Shown piece after piece: positions 26,187 through 36,131 of a stretch of DNA of 64,000 nt. A program made the translations under genes and the position numbers. The notes under the pieces were generated by a model. It worked only from the letters and a program-made list of their open reading frames with translations. It did not search any database and was not told the origin of the DNA. Source of the DNA: Oscillospiraceae bacterium (GTDB taxonomy: Bacteria; Bacillota; Clostridia; Oscillospirales; Oscillospiraceae); assembly GCA_009777775.1 (NCBI GenBank), contig WRLE01000013.1, positions 44,993-108,992 of the forward strand, written 5' to 3'. Numbering within the stretch: the first letter of the stretch is position 1; each line of letters begins with the position of its first letter.

Positions 26187-27467
26187 TTAATACTTGCCAT
26201 ATTCCAAGACTGTTTCAAACATGGCGTATACATTTTCCTTTGGAGCTTCGCCGAAACCGTAGCCACCTTCGAAGATGTATCCACCACCTGGAGCACAGAT
26301 GTCGAGAACACGTTTCACTTCATCAATGACTTGTTGTTTCGTGCCTTGCTCCACCAGCCATGTGGGGAAGCCACCGGCGATGCAAGCCATGTCGCCCAGC
26401 TCTCTTTTCGCCAGTTCTAAATCCACTTGTTCAAAGTGGAAAACCACCATGTTTTTATCGACTTCCTTCAAGTTGCGAATGCGGGAAGTGTAGGGTCCTT
26501 CTGTGTAGAGATACACTTTCATACCGGTTTTGTTTACTTCCTCAATTGACCTTCTCAGGTACTTCCAATAGATATTGTCATATTGCTCATCGGTGAGGAA
26601 ACCATCGAAGCCTTTATGGAGAATCATTGATACCCATTTGGTGTCTCTGTCTTCCTGGGTAACTGCCGCAGCACGAGCGCGGATGTTATTGACAGTTCTC
26701 TCATGTCTCTCTTCGCAATATCGTTCCACAAAGTCTCTGTGTTCGAAGAGGTCAATCATGCTGTCTAGAGTACCGCGCAAAAAGTCGCTGTATCCATCCC
26801 ATGGAGTTCCGCCACCCATTGGGTAGCCGAATGATGGGAAGCCCATCTCTCTCATTTTTACAGCACCAGCAGCAGTAATTTTTTGGATGTCCTTGTTCAT
26901 TTCGTCGATTTTCCACAGGGTTTGGAAAATGTTTTTCATCTCTGGAGTGGACAATTGAGCAGCAAGCCCGCTAACATCGTAGCTGACGCTCATTGCATGG
27001 GTGGGCCAATTGGCAAAAGGCTCCATTAAAGTTGTGACCTGGGGCATACCTTTTTGGAAAAGCCAAGCAGTATAGTCCCTTTCAAAAAAATCGAACTGGT
27101 CTTCATGCAAAGTGGTGAACTCGATGAACTGATGTAGAGAATTGTCGGGGATTTTTCTAAAGGGGTCTGGTGCGCCAGGCCAGGCAACGGATTTCGGGTT
27201 GATGAGTTCCATGATGGGACCCTTACCCGCCATGGAATAACTGCCGACGGCGTTATCGGGTTGGAACTCTTCGAGAAACTTGATCGCCGTATCCACGCCA
27301 ATCTGTGCATCATAGACATACTGTGCCATTGTATAACCGTAGTAACTGACAGCGAAGTTGCCCATGGAAGGCATGATAGGAACACGGTCAGGTTCTTTGT
27401 TGGCGGCAGCAGTCATGACTCGTTTTACTCTTGCATCGTAATTCGCTTGGTTTTCATTCGTTGACAT
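26187..27467 (-). CDS. URO-D/MtaA-like family protein (third copy)
   Basis: A 426-aa member of the uroporphyrinogen decarboxylase superfamily, longer than the copy at 3173 by about 95 residues. Motifs include DRVPIMPSMGNFAVSYYGYT at the N-terminus, a YTEGPYTSRI strand, MVVFHFEQVDLELAKRELGD and the C-terminal CAPGGGYIFEGGYGFGEAPKENVYAMFETV, the ligand-facing loop of the barrel. ATG 27467 has GGAGG 8 nt upstream. The related genes at 2 and 3173 suggest the organism uses several methyl-donor substrates (methylated amines, aromatics or thiols), but no corrinoid protein gene is beside it. It ends 74 bp before the tRNA promoter, on the same strand. Confidence 0.85.
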   Translation of the reverse strand: MSTNENQANYDARVKRVMTAAANKEPDRVPIMPSMGNFAVSYYGYTMAQYVYDAQIGVDTAIKFLEEFQPDNAVGSYSMAGKGPIMELINPKSVAWPGAPDPFRKIPDNSLHQFIEFTTLHEDQFDFFERDYTAWLFQKGMPQVTTLMEPFANWPTHAMSVSYDVSGLAAQLSTPEMKNIFQTLWKIDEMNKDIQKITAAGAVKMREMGFPSFGYPMGGGTPWDGYSDFLRGTLDSMIDLFEHRDFVERYCEERHERTVNNIRARAAAVTQEDRDTKWVSMILHKGFDGFLTDEQYDNIYWKYLRRSIEEVNKTGMKVYLYTEGPYTSRIRNLKEVDKNMVVFHFEQVDLELAKRELGDMACIAGGFPTWLVEQGTKQQVIDEVKRVLDICAPGGGYIFEGGYGFGEAPKENVYAMFETVLEYGKY

Positions 27468-27867
27468 ATGCGTTACCTCCAATTTTATAATGTTTCCGTA
27501 AGTATATCATCATAATATCACGCTTTATATACCATAGCAATCAAATTTGTCAGCAAATATGTCATTTCGTTACTAATCACGGGGATGCTAGAAGCCTGTA
27601 TCTTGCTACTCAATACATACATCGTACGCACCAATAGTGTCATTTAAGAGCGCTAGCGAAGAATCTTACTACACCGAAATTGCTGCCTATTAAGATTGCC
27701 ACGTCGCTTTGCTCCTCGCAATGACACTGGTTTGTTCCCATGACCAGTAATATAATGATTGCTAGTCATGGGGTTTTTCGTAGGGCGCGGCATCCCTGAC
27801 GCGCCGATCGGTAAGCAAATACCAGCAAGCACCATATCAAAGAATCCACCCAATAATGAATCACAGT
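27468..27867. repeat. Intergenic repeats: MITE-like element and GC-rich hairpin
   Basis: A 400-base gap. Bases 27569-27751 are a copy of the dispersed MITE-like element: GTTACTAATCACGGGG at one end, CCCATGACCAGTAAT at the other, with an inner block 27637-27727 in reverse orientation (GTGTCATTTAAGAGCG...GCAATGACAC). A further GCTAGTCATGGGG end at about 27761-27773 leads into a copy of the GC-rich hairpin CGTAGGGCGCGGCATCCC (27779-27806). No gene is visible. Confidence 0.75.
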
Positions 27868-29031
27868 TCATGCAGTAATACGTTCTATTCCACCCAAAGC
27901 CTCTTCCACCAGCGCATAAATATCCAAAGCTGCTTCCGCTGCAAGCACCTCATCAAGGCGGGGTTTTGTTTTTGGACGGCGAGGGGAAAAAACAGAGCAG
28001 CAGTCTTCATATGGCAGTATGGAAGTCTCGTATGTGCCAATGAGACGAGCCCTGTCAATAATTTCTTTTTTGTCAAAGGCTATGAGGGGTCGAAGTATAG
28101 GTAATGTTGCGCTTTCTTCTATAACAGACATGGCTTCGGTGGTTTGGCTGGCGACCTGCCCAAGGTTTTCGCCGGTTACCAATGCATTGCAATTATTCAT
28201 CAAAGCGATTTGCTCGGATATTCGTATCATGAAGCGACGGGATAGTACCGTTGCCAATGGTTCGGGACAGCAGTCTCGAATTGCTTCTTGAATATGGGTA
28301 AAGGGAACGTATTCCACCATCAAACGCCCGCAATATGGGCTAAGGGTCTGCGCTAGGGTCAGCACTTTTTCTTTAGCTAATATAGAAGTGTAGGGAAATG
28401 AGTAAAAATGAACAGGAATCAGCATAACACCGCGTTTTGCCATCATGTGCATGGCTACGGGGCTGTCGATGCCACCTGATAATAAAGCCACCATACGACC
28501 ACCGACTCCCACGGGAAGACCGCCTGCTGCCGTAAGTGCTGTACCATGGACATAAGCTGCCAGGTCTCTGACTTCCACATTTACCAAAAGCTCTGGGCTT
28601 TTCATTTCTGGAGTGAGATTTGGAAAGCGTTGGTGAAGCATTCCACCCACATATTGGGACAGTTCAATGGAACCCATTGGAAAGCTTTTATCCGAACGCT
28701 TCGACTCTACTTTAAATGTGCGTGCTGTTTCCAATTCGGATTCCAAGTATTCGCAGGCTGTTTCCACAATTGATTCGACATTCTTTTCACAGGACGCTGC
28801 TCTGACTACGGTATTCACCCCGAAAATAGTCAATGCCGCCTCCAAAGCACCCTCCATGTCGCAATCCCCTTGAGGCTCTGCATATATGGTGGATTGCAAG
28901 CTATAAATTTTAAAACGCCCAAAGGATGAGAGCCGCCGCTTAATATTAGCAATCAACCGATTCTCAAACACCCGACGATTTTGTCCCTTTAAAATTGTTT
29001 CCCCAAGTTTGAAAAGTATAATGTCAAACAT
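27868..29031 (-). CDS. thiI: tRNA 4-thiouridine synthase ThiI (without rhodanese domain)
   Basis: 387 aa. The N-terminal ferredoxin-like and THUMP domains (residues 1-165, with ARTFKVESKRSDKSFPMGSIE) are followed by a PP-loop ATPase: ALLSGGIDSPVA at about residue 183, HFYSFPYTS, and LVTGENLGQVASQT. It adenylates U8 of tRNA and transfers sulfur to make s4U. The enterobacterial C-terminal rhodanese domain is missing, as in Bacillus and clostridia, where a dedicated cysteine desulfurase donates sulfur to an internal Cys. ATG 29031 has no strong ribosome site. Not in an obvious operon. Confidence 0.93.
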   Translation of the reverse strand: MFDIILFKLGETILKGQNRRVFENRLIANIKRRLSSFGRFKIYSLQSTIYAEPQGDCDMEGALEAALTIFGVNTVVRAASCEKNVESIVETACEYLESELETARTFKVESKRSDKSFPMGSIELSQYVGGMLHQRFPNLTPEMKSPELLVNVEVRDLAAYVHGTALTAAGGLPVGVGGRMVALLSGGIDSPVAMHMMAKRGVMLIPVHFYSFPYTSILAKEKVLTLAQTLSPYCGRLMVEYVPFTHIQEAIRDCCPEPLATVLSRRFMIRISEQIALMNNCNALVTGENLGQVASQTTEAMSVIEESATLPILRPLIAFDKKEIIDRARLIGTYETSILPYEDCCSVFSPRRPKTKPRLDEVLAAEAALDIYALVEEALGGIERITA

Positions 29032-29217
29032 ATCGGTAAACCAGCTTTCTGATTAATATAAGTAATTGTCTAGACATTATGTATTCTTTCTTACCCACAG
29101 TCAAGTACTTATACAAATTAACTATCCGAACAGCAAACCCCATACTTAAATCAACAATAACGTTTTGCTTTTGCATTGAAAACGCTCCCCTAATTATTCA
29201 TTATTCATTATTAATCA
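29032..29217. other. Short intergenic region with AT-rich repeats
   Basis: Contains TCATTATTCATTATTAATCATTAATTAC at about 29195-29225, the same AT-rich heptamer family as at 11.8, 18.65 and 45.2 kb. No gene seen. Confidence 0.6.
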
Positions 29218-30729
29218 TTAATTACTTATCGTGTTCCGATACTGAATCGCCTCCGCCAAGTGTGTAGGGGTGATTGAATCTGAGAGGGCTAGGTCGGAGA
29301 TGGTTCTGGCTACTCTTAGGGTGCGGTCGTAGGAGCGGGCCGTCATGTTTAATTTGTTGAAGGCATCAGCCATTAGGCGTTCGCATTCTGGGGATAATTC
29401 ACAGTATTTTTCCAACTCCTTTGAAGCAATATGGGCATTGCACTTGAAATCGTTGTACATGTATCTTTCCCTTTGCGAATCTCGCGCTTTATTAACTCTA
29501 AGGCGGATTTGAGCAGAGGATTCACCTCGTTGGGAGCTTCGCAATTGCTCGTATTCCAAAGATGGAGTTTCGATGAAAATATCGATTCTATCCAGCAAAG
29601 GACCGGACAAACGCTCGCTATATTTTTTTATGGAAAGGTCGGAGCATATACAACGCTCGGAATGGTGACCATGCCAACCGCATTTACATGGGTTCATGGC
29701 GCAAACAAGCATAAACCTGCTGGGATAGGTGATGGAAGCAGCAGCCCTTGATATTGTCACCTCACCATCTTCCAAAGGCTGGCGCAAAGACTCCAGCACG
29801 GATCTACCAAACTCAGGCATCTCGTCTAAAAACAATACACCATTGTGGGCTAGGGATATTTCTCCTGGTTTTGGATTGGATGTACCCCCAGCGATGGCGG
29901 GAGCGGAGACCGTGTGATGGGGACTGCGAAAAGGTCTCGTGGAAATAATGGGTTCCTTTCTACTGGTGAAGCCAGAGACTGAATAAATCTCTGTAGTTTC
30001 CAACATTTCTTCACGACTCATATCGGGAAGGATGGAAGGCAAACGCTTTGCCATCATACTCTTACCGGCTCCAGGTGGACCTGTAAGCAAAATATTATGC
30101 CCACCTGCTGCGGCGACTTCCAAAGCGCGCTTCACATTTTCCTGTCCCTTCACATCGGCAAAGTCTAGACCAGTACCAATGGTGGCAACAGGGTCAGTAG
30201 CAAGCATTGCGGCTATTTTATTAAATCCATTTAAATGATCGATTATTTGACTTACATGGGCAACTGGATAGACTGTAACCCCAGAAGCATATGAGGCTTC
30301 GGCAGCGTTGTCTGCAGGTACGAAAAGCTCCTTGATGCCCAAACGCTGGGCACATAGTGCCATGGGCAGAGAGCCAGGAACATGGCGAAGTTCACCGGTT
30401 AGTGATAATTCACCGAAAAAAGCGGCATCTTCTGGTAGCGGTTTTATACTGCCGGAAGCAGCGAGTATGCCCAGCATGACAGGTAAATCATAAACAGTAC
30501 CCGCTTTGCGTGTGTCAGCTGGTGCCAGGTTTACTGTAATTCTGCTGATGGGAAAACCCATACCACAGGTTTTAGTTGCCGCTCGCACCCGTTCTCGGGC
30601 TTCTTTTACAGCGGCATCAGGAAGACCAACTATGTCGAAATTGGGCAAGCCAGAGGAGAGGAAACATTCCACGGAAACCTCAAAACCATTGATTCCCCCT
30701 AAACCCATTGAGCGAACTTTCGATACCAT
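29218..30729 (-). CDS. YifB/ComM family Mg-chelatase-like AAA+ ATPase
   Basis: 503 aa with the family's three parts: an N-terminal Lon-protease-like domain (GINGFEVSVECFLSSGLPNFDIVGLPDAAVKEARERVRAA), the AAA+ core with Walker A LTGPPGAGKSMMAKRLP and Walker B GVLFLDEMPEF, and a C-terminal Mg-chelatase helical region (ARSYDRTLRVARTIADL-like, ending EAIQYRN). ComM-type proteins are hexameric helicases that help branch migration in natural transformation; in Gram-positives the role is less clear. ATG 30729 has AAAGG 11 nt upstream. Downstream of it lies thiI on the same strand. Confidence 0.93.
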   Translation of the reverse strand: MVSKVRSMGLGGINGFEVSVECFLSSGLPNFDIVGLPDAAVKEARERVRAATKTCGMGFPISRITVNLAPADTRKAGTVYDLPVMLGILAASGSIKPLPEDAAFFGELSLTGELRHVPGSLPMALCAQRLGIKELFVPADNAAEASYASGVTVYPVAHVSQIIDHLNGFNKIAAMLATDPVATIGTGLDFADVKGQENVKRALEVAAAGGHNILLTGPPGAGKSMMAKRLPSILPDMSREEMLETTEIYSVSGFTSRKEPIISTRPFRSPHHTVSAPAIAGGTSNPKPGEISLAHNGVLFLDEMPEFGRSVLESLRQPLEDGEVTISRAAASITYPSRFMLVCAMNPCKCGWHGHHSERCICSDLSIKKYSERLSGPLLDRIDIFIETPSLEYEQLRSSQRGESSAQIRLRVNKARDSQRERYMYNDFKCNAHIASKELEKYCELSPECERLMADAFNKLNMTARSYDRTLRVARTISDLALSDSITPTHLAEAIQYRNTISN

Positions 30730-31092
30730 ATATATAAGGACCTTTCTATGTATAAGCTTATTTTGGTGTTAATTTGTCTTGTATTTACGTCTTGCGGTTT
30801 CAGGTGGTTCCAGGTGGTTCCAGTTGATTCCAGGTAGTTATAAAGTTATAAGCGGTTGCAGCAAAGCGGGGAGCAAGATGATATTCATCAAGTGGCTAGT
30901 GATGCCCAGTAGCTATTGTATCATAGAAGCTTTGTGGGCTTCAATAAACACTTAATGCGCAAAATACGCACCAAAACAAGGAAAAATACGGAAAATCTTA
31001 CGCTTTACGATAAAATGATTTACAAGATGACCCTATATATGTATAATTAGCGAATATCCAAAAGATTATTACCATTGAAAGGATGGATGAAT
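30730..31092. other. Divergent intergenic region with decamer repeats and nifJ promoter
   Basis: Bases about 30798-30840 hold roughly four imperfect copies of a 10-bp CAGGTGGTTC unit. The nifJ promoter is at 31019-31047. Nothing else is recognisable. Confidence 0.6.
31019..31047 (+). promoter_or_regulatory. Predicted sigma-A promoter of nifJ
   Basis: TTTACA at 31019-31024, a 17-bp spacer and TATAAT at 31042-31047, leaving a leader of about 40 nt before the TTG start. Confidence 0.8.
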
Positions 31093-34000
31093 TTGGCAAG
31101 AGAACTAAAAACGATGGATGGAAATACAGCAGCAGCGCACGTTTCATACGCATTTAGCGATATAGCTGCGATATATCCTATCACACCATCTTCACCCATG
31201 GCAGAATATGTCGATGTTTGGGCAGCGGAAGGCTTGAAAAACATCTTCGGTCAAACTGTCCGTGTGGTTGAAATGCAATCAGAAGGCGGAGCGGCTGGTG
31301 CAGTACATGGTGCTGTGATTACCGGTGCCCTCACGTCCACTTACACCGCATCCCAAGGTTTGCTGCTCATGATACCAAATATGTACAAAATCGCTGGAGA
31401 GCAGCTTCCTGCAGTTATTCATGTTGCCGCGAGGACAGTAGCCACCCATGCCTTGTCGATATTCGGCGACCAGGGTGATGTCATGGCTTGCCGCCAGACT
31501 GGCTTTGCCATATTGGCAGCAACCAACCCCCAAGAGGCAATGGATCTCGCAGCAGTTGCGCACCTTTCGGCAATCAAGGGTAGCATGCCTTTCTTGCACT
31601 TCTTTGATGGTTTCCGCACCTCCCACGAGATGCAAAAAATCGAAGTGTGGGATTATGACGAACTAGCATCCATGCTTGATGTGGAAGCTCTTGCGAAATT
31701 CCGCTCACGGGCGAACCTACCTGCCCATCCCGTGCTGAGGGGTTCGGCGCAAAACGGCGATATATTCTTCCAAGCCAGGGAAGCCATTAACTCTGCTTAT
31801 GATAATTTGCCTGGTATAGTTGAAGAATATATGAACGAAGTCAACAGCAGAATAGGTACCGACTACAAACCGTTCAACTATTATGGAGCTCCCGATGCTG
31901 AGCGAGTATTGGTTGCAATGGGTAGTATTTGCGACACAGCAGAGGAAGTTGTGGATTATCTCAATGCCAGAGGCGAAAAAACCGGACTTGTTAAAGTGCG
32001 CTTATATCGTCCTTGGGTTGGTGAAAAATTCATTGAAGCTCTACCAAAGACTGTGAAAAAGATTGCAGTCCTCGACCGCACAAAAGAGCCTGGAGGCGTT
32101 GGAGAGCCATTGTATCTCGATGTGGCTACAACCATAGCGACAAGCTCACTTACTGATATTAGTGTTGTTGGCGGTAGATACGGACTTGCTTCCAAGGACA
32201 CAACCCCTGGTGCTGTTATTGCTGCTTATGAAAACTTGAAAGCAGATAAGCCGAAAAACAGTTTCACCATCGGCATAGTGGACGATGTAACAAATCTATC
32301 TCTGCCAATCACAGAAGAGCCAGATACCACCCCATCTGATATTAAATCATGCAAATTCTGGGGAATCGGTTCTGATGGTACTGTCGGTGCTAACAAAAAC
32401 TCCATCACCATCATCGGCGATCATACCGATATGAAGGTGCAAGCATATTTCCAATATGACTCTAGAAAATCAGGCGGTGTCACCATCAGCCATTTGCGCT
32501 TTGGTGATAGCCCGATAAAATCAACCTATTACATCACCCAAGCGGATTTCGTCGCTTGCCACAATCCGGCATATCTTGAGGCATTCGATATGGCTCAGGA
32601 AGTAAAACCCGGTGGCGTGTTCTTGGCGAATTGCACTTGGGATGTGGATGAGTTCACAGCTCGTCTGCCTGCTGCTGCGAGAAGATATATTGCTGAAAAC
32701 AATGTCCAGCTCTATACCTGCGACGCCATCAGCATAGCAAGGGAGCTGGGTCTGGGTAATAGGATTAATACCATACTCCAGTCAGCATTTTTCAAACTCT
32801 CAGGTATTCTCCCCATCGATGATGCAGTCGCCTACATGAAAGACGCAGCATTGAAATCATACGGTCATAGGGGAGAGGCAATTGTCCAAATGAATTACGA
32901 TGCCATCGACAGAGGCGTTGATAATATCATAAAAGTGGAAGTGCCAGATGACTGGAAAAACGCTGTGGATGCCCCAGTTACAAAAGCTGATCTCGTGGGT
33001 GCAAAGCATCTCACAGACTACATCGAAAGCGTCATGGGTACCATGAACCGTATGCGCGGCGAAGACCTACCGGTTTCGGTATTCATGAGTACAGAAGCAG
33101 GTTCCTTTATACCATCTGGAACAGCTGCTTTTGAAAAACGCATGATTAACGCTGATGCTCCACGTTGGATTCCGGACAATTGTATACAATGCAACCAATG
33201 TTCATTTGTGTGCCCCCATGCTGTGGTTCGCCCCTTCGTATATGACGAAGCCGAGGCAGCCGCCGCTCCAGAAGGCGCGCCTATGATTCAAATGATTGGC
33301 AGGGGCAATGAGAATTATAAGTATTCCATCACCGTTTCGGTTCTCGATTGCCAAGGCTGCGGATCTTGCGCCAATGTATGCCCCTCCAAAGATAAAGCCT
33401 TGGAAATGATTCCCATTGAAAAAGCTGCTCCTGCGCAAAAATACTTCGATTATGCTGTTAGCAGCTTGTCAAAGAAAGAGACAGGTTTTGCCATTACAAC
33501 TTTGAAGGGTTCACAATTCTGCAAACCTCTAATGGAATTCCCAGGTGCTTGCGCCGGTTGTGGTGAGACTCCATATGCCAAGCTGGTCACCCAGCTCTTT
33601 GGCGAGAGAATGTGCGTAGCAAATGCCACTGGCTGTTCATCCATATGGGCAGGTAGCGCACCCTCCACACCATATGCCACCAATGAAGAAGGACGCGGAC
33701 CCGCTTGGTCAAACTCCTTGTTCGAAGATAACGCAGAGTTCGGTCTTGGCATGGCATTGTCCATGCAGCAACGTCGCGCTGGTCTGAAAAACAGAGTGGA
33801 AAAACTCCTTGAGTTCGAGTGGTTGAAGGACGATAGTCCAGTTAGTATTGCCGCAAAGAAATGGCTAGAGGTCATGGACGATGGTGAAGCCTCAAAGGCA
33901 GCTTCAAAGGAATTTGAAGAAGCTCTCATTTGGGGAACAACCTTTGACGATGAAGAAATCGAAGGCTGGAAAAATGGCGCTCCAGAAATGTTTGCAGAGT

Positions 34001-34749
34001 ACTTTGATGAGGAAAACGGACAATGCAAATGCGATCTTTGTAACGCCGCCAGAGATGTTTTGGCAGACAAAGACATTTTCGTCAAACCTTCCATGTGGAT
34101 ATTCGGTGGAGATGGCTGGGCATACGACATCGGCTACGGTGGTCTCGACCATGTTATAGCCTCTGGTGAAAACATGAATATCCTTGTCTTTGACACCGAA
34201 GTTTATTCCAACACCGGCGGTCAAGCTTCAAAGGCGACACCCACAGGTTCCGTTGCTCAATTTGCTGCCGCTGGCAAACCCACAAAGAAAAAGAGCCTGG
34301 CACAAATGGCGATGGCTTACGGTTATGTTTATGTGGCTCAAGTTGCCATGGGTGCAAATTACCAGCAAACACTCAATGCTCTTGTGGAAGCGGAAAGCTA
34401 CGATGGTCCTTCGATAGTGATTGCCTACTCGCCATGCATCAGCCACGGAATGCGCATCGGCATGGGCAAGTCCATGGAACAAACAAAGAACGCTGTTGAT
34501 GCTGGTTATTGGAATATCTTCCGTTATGACCCAAGAAAGCAGCTTGCTGGAAAGAACCCGCTGACCCTTGACAGCAAGGCTCCATCCAACAGCTACAACG
34601 AGTTTATCATGGGAGAAGTTCGTTACAGCTCCCTGGCTCAGTCTTTCCCCGAGCGTGCCGAAGTCCTCTTCGCCACCGCCGAGAAAGAAGCCGCGGAACG
34701 TTACGATACACTCCTAAAACAAAAGGAAATGTTTGAACCAGAAGCGTAG
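31093..34749 (+). CDS. nifJ: Pyruvate:ferredoxin (flavodoxin) oxidoreductase
   Basis: 1218 aa, the usual length for the fused single-chain enzyme. Domain order: N-terminal pyruvate-binding domain (TMDGNTAAAHVSYAFSD, YPITPSSPM), a KG-type domain, 2[4Fe-4S] ferredoxin domain with CIQCNQCSFVCP and CQGCGSCANVCP, the C-terminal CGCGETPY-like ACAGCGETPYAKL cluster and the TPP-binding GDGWAYDIGYGG ... NTGGQASKATPTG. It oxidises pyruvate with CoA to acetyl-CoA, CO2 and reduced ferredoxin, strictly anaerobic chemistry. TTG 31093 fits the family N-terminus (MARELKTMDGN) and lies 9 nt from AAAGGA; the longest frame starts at 31075. It is monocistronic, with promoter and terminator. Confidence 0.98.
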   Translation: MARELKTMDGNTAAAHVSYAFSDIAAIYPITPSSPMAEYVDVWAAEGLKNIFGQTVRVVEMQSEGGAAGAVHGAVITGALTSTYTASQGLLLMIPNMYKIAGEQLPAVIHVAARTVATHALSIFGDQGDVMACRQTGFAILAATNPQEAMDLAAVAHLSAIKGSMPFLHFFDGFRTSHEMQKIEVWDYDELASMLDVEALAKFRSRANLPAHPVLRGSAQNGDIFFQAREAINSAYDNLPGIVEEYMNEVNSRIGTDYKPFNYYGAPDAERVLVAMGSICDTAEEVVDYLNARGEKTGLVKVRLYRPWVGEKFIEALPKTVKKIAVLDRTKEPGGVGEPLYLDVATTIATSSLTDISVVGGRYGLASKDTTPGAVIAAYENLKADKPKNSFTIGIVDDVTNLSLPITEEPDTTPSDIKSCKFWGIGSDGTVGANKNSITIIGDHTDMKVQAYFQYDSRKSGGVTISHLRFGDSPIKSTYYITQADFVACHNPAYLEAFDMAQEVKPGGVFLANCTWDVDEFTARLPAAARRYIAENNVQLYTCDAISIARELGLGNRINTILQSAFFKLSGILPIDDAVAYMKDAALKSYGHRGEAIVQMNYDAIDRGVDNIIKVEVPDDWKNAVDAPVTKADLVGAKHLTDYIESVMGTMNRMRGEDLPVSVFMSTEAGSFIPSGTAAFEKRMINADAPRWIPDNCIQCNQCSFVCPHAVVRPFVYDEAEAAAAPEGAPMIQMIGRGNENYKYSITVSVLDCQGCGSCANVCPSKDKALEMIPIEKAAPAQKYFDYAVSSLSKKETGFAITTLKGSQFCKPLMEFPGACAGCGETPYAKLVTQLFGERMCVANATGCSSIWAGSAPSTPYATNEEGRGPAWSNSLFEDNAEFGLGMALSMQQRRAGLKNRVEKLLEFEWLKDDSPVSIAAKKWLEVMDDGEASKAASKEFEEALIWGTTFDDEEIEGWKNGAPEMFAEYFDEENGQCKCDLCNAARDVLADKDIFVKPSMWIFGGDGWAYDIGYGGLDHVIASGENMNILVFDTEVYSNTGGQASKATPTGSVAQFAAAGKPTKKKSLAQMAMAYGYVYVAQVAMGANYQQTLNALVEAESYDGPSIVIAYSPCISHGMRIGMGKSMEQTKNAVDAGYWNIFRYDPRKQLAGKNPLTLDSKAPSNSYNEFIMGEVRYSSLAQSFPERAEVLFATAEKEAAERYDTLLKQKEMFEPEA

Positions 34750-34768
34750 TTACATCAATTCAAATGAC

Positions 34769-34799
34769 AAGGCAGCCGTTTTGGCTGCCTTGTTTGTTT
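34769..34799 (+). terminator. Terminator of nifJ
   Basis: AAGGCAGCC (34769-34777), loop GTTTT, GGCTGCCTT (34783-34791), then TGTTTGTTTATTTG; 20 nt after the nifJ stop. Confidence 0.9.
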
Positions 34800-34857
34800 A
34801 TTTGATTATTTATTTGACTATTTATTCTTTTAATTTATATATCTGTTACATATATCT

Positions 34858-35049
34858 TCATGAAAAAAACAACCATATCAGTCCGTAAATGACGAACATT
34901 GATACTGCTAATATGGGTAAGAAAGTAATGAGCGCAGCGATGACCATAGCTGGAAAATCGCCTTTTTCCAACTGGATTTTATCATAATGCTCATCAAGCT
35001 CTATTTTTGTTTTGCTTTTCGGGAGCAAGGATTTGAATCTGTCTTGCAT
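34858..35049 (-). CDS. Small single-span membrane protein (63 aa)
   Basis: A 63-aa protein with a hydrophilic, charged N-terminal half (residues 1-32) and a hydrophobic C-terminal helix AMVIAALITFLPILAVSMFVIYGLIWLFF (about residues 34-62), so probably anchored in the membrane with its N-terminus in the cytosol. GGAG lies 8 nt before ATG 35049. I do not recognise the family. It lies directly downstream of the oppF gene's end? No: it is upstream of nothing on its strand and sits between nifJ and oppF, reading in the same direction as the opp operon with an 83-bp gap. Confidence 0.65.
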   Translation of the reverse strand: MQDRFKSLLPKSKTKIELDEHYDKIQLEKGDFPAMVIAALITFLPILAVSMFVIYGLIWLFFS

Positions 35050-35132
35050 ATTAATGGCTCCTAGTGCAGGTGTTGCATAATAGAATGTTTCGCAGTTATA
35101 CTCATAAGTAAATGCAATCTATCGAGAATGTA

Positions 35133-36131
35133 TCATGCTACGCTAATGGGGTGGTGGCAGGCGACCCAATGGCTTGGGTGCAGTTCTTCCCATTGGGGGA
35201 TTTCACTTTTACAAATATCGGAAGCATACTTGCAACGGGTGTGAAACTTACAACCAGAGGGAGGGTTGATGGGACTGGGGATATCGCCTTCGATTATTTG
35301 CAACTCTTTGTTGGAATCATCCTCGGTGGTGGGAATCGCTTCCAATAATATATTTGTATAAGGATGGAGAGGCTCGGCGAAAATTTTATCAGAATCACCC
35401 AGCTCCACTATATTACCAAGGTACATCACAGCCACGCGGTCGCTGATGAATTTTACAGCACTTAGGTCATGGGATATGAAAAGATAAGTGAGATTAGAAC
35501 TGTCTTTCAAGTCCATTAAAAGATTGATAATCTGTGACTGTATGGAAACATCAAGGGCACTCACCGCCTCGTCGCATACAACAAACTTGGGCTGGGGAGC
35601 CAATGCTCGAGCGATGCCGATGCGCTGACGTTGCCCTCCTGAGAATTGGTGGGGATAACGGTGTAGAAAATAATGTTGTAATCCACATTTTTCCATTATA
35701 TCGATGGTGTATTCCTCCAACTCCTTGGATCCTCGTCGAAACATATTATGGGCAACTAAAGCCTCGCTAATAATATTTCCCACTGTGAACCTTTGATTAA
35801 GGGAAGAATAGGGGTCTTGGAATATTATTTGCATTTCTCGACGTAGCTTACGCATTTCCTCTTTGCCAAGGGTGCTCAAATCAATTCCATTATAATGCAC
35901 AGAGCCTGAAGTCTGTTTATATAATTGGAGCATTACTCGTCCCAAGGTTGACTTGCCACAGCCACTCTCTCCCACCAGACCAAAGGTTTCACCTTCGTAT
36001 ATATCAATTGACACACCATCCACAGCTTTCACGAAAAGCTTCTCCTTTTGAAAGAAGCTGCTTTTCTTCAAAGGAAAGTGCATTTTCACATCGGAAAGTG
36101 TAAACAAAGCTTTTTTTTCATCATCCATCAT
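35133..36131 (-). CDS. oppF: Oligopeptide ABC transporter, ATP-binding protein (OppF-type)
   Basis: 332 aa. Walker A LVGESGCGKSTL at about residue 53, Q-loop IFQDPYSSLNQR, signature FSGGQRQRIGIARALA, Walker B VVCDEAVSALD and the switch His in FISHDLSAVKFI. The C-terminal peptide-transporter extension contains CKFHTRCKYASDICKSEIPQ, a Cys cluster typical of Opp/Dpp ATPases and probably holding a Fe-S centre. It energises the peptide importer with OppD. The start ATG 36131 lies inside the end of oppD (11-bp overlap), showing translational coupling. Last gene of the opp operon. Confidence 0.95.
   Translation of the reverse strand: MMDDEKKALFTLSDVKMHFPLKKSSFFQKEKLFVKAVDGVSIDIYEGETFGLVGESGCGKSTLGRVMLQLYKQTSGSVHYNGIDLSTLGKEEMRKLRREMQIIFQDPYSSLNQRFTVGNIISEALVAHNMFRRGSKELEEYTIDIMEKCGLQHYFLHRYPHQFSGGQRQRIGIARALAPQPKFVVCDEAVSALDVSIQSQIINLLMDLKDSSNLTYLFISHDLSAVKFISDRVAVMYLGNIVELGDSDKIFAEPLHPYTNILLEAIPTTEDDSNKELQIIEGDIPSPINPPSGCKFHTRCKYASDICKSEIPQWEELHPSHWVACHHPISVA

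Noticed and set aside
33450..34130. 226-aa minus-strand ORF opposite nifJ
   Set aside because: Shadow frame over the conserved C-terminal part of nifJ.
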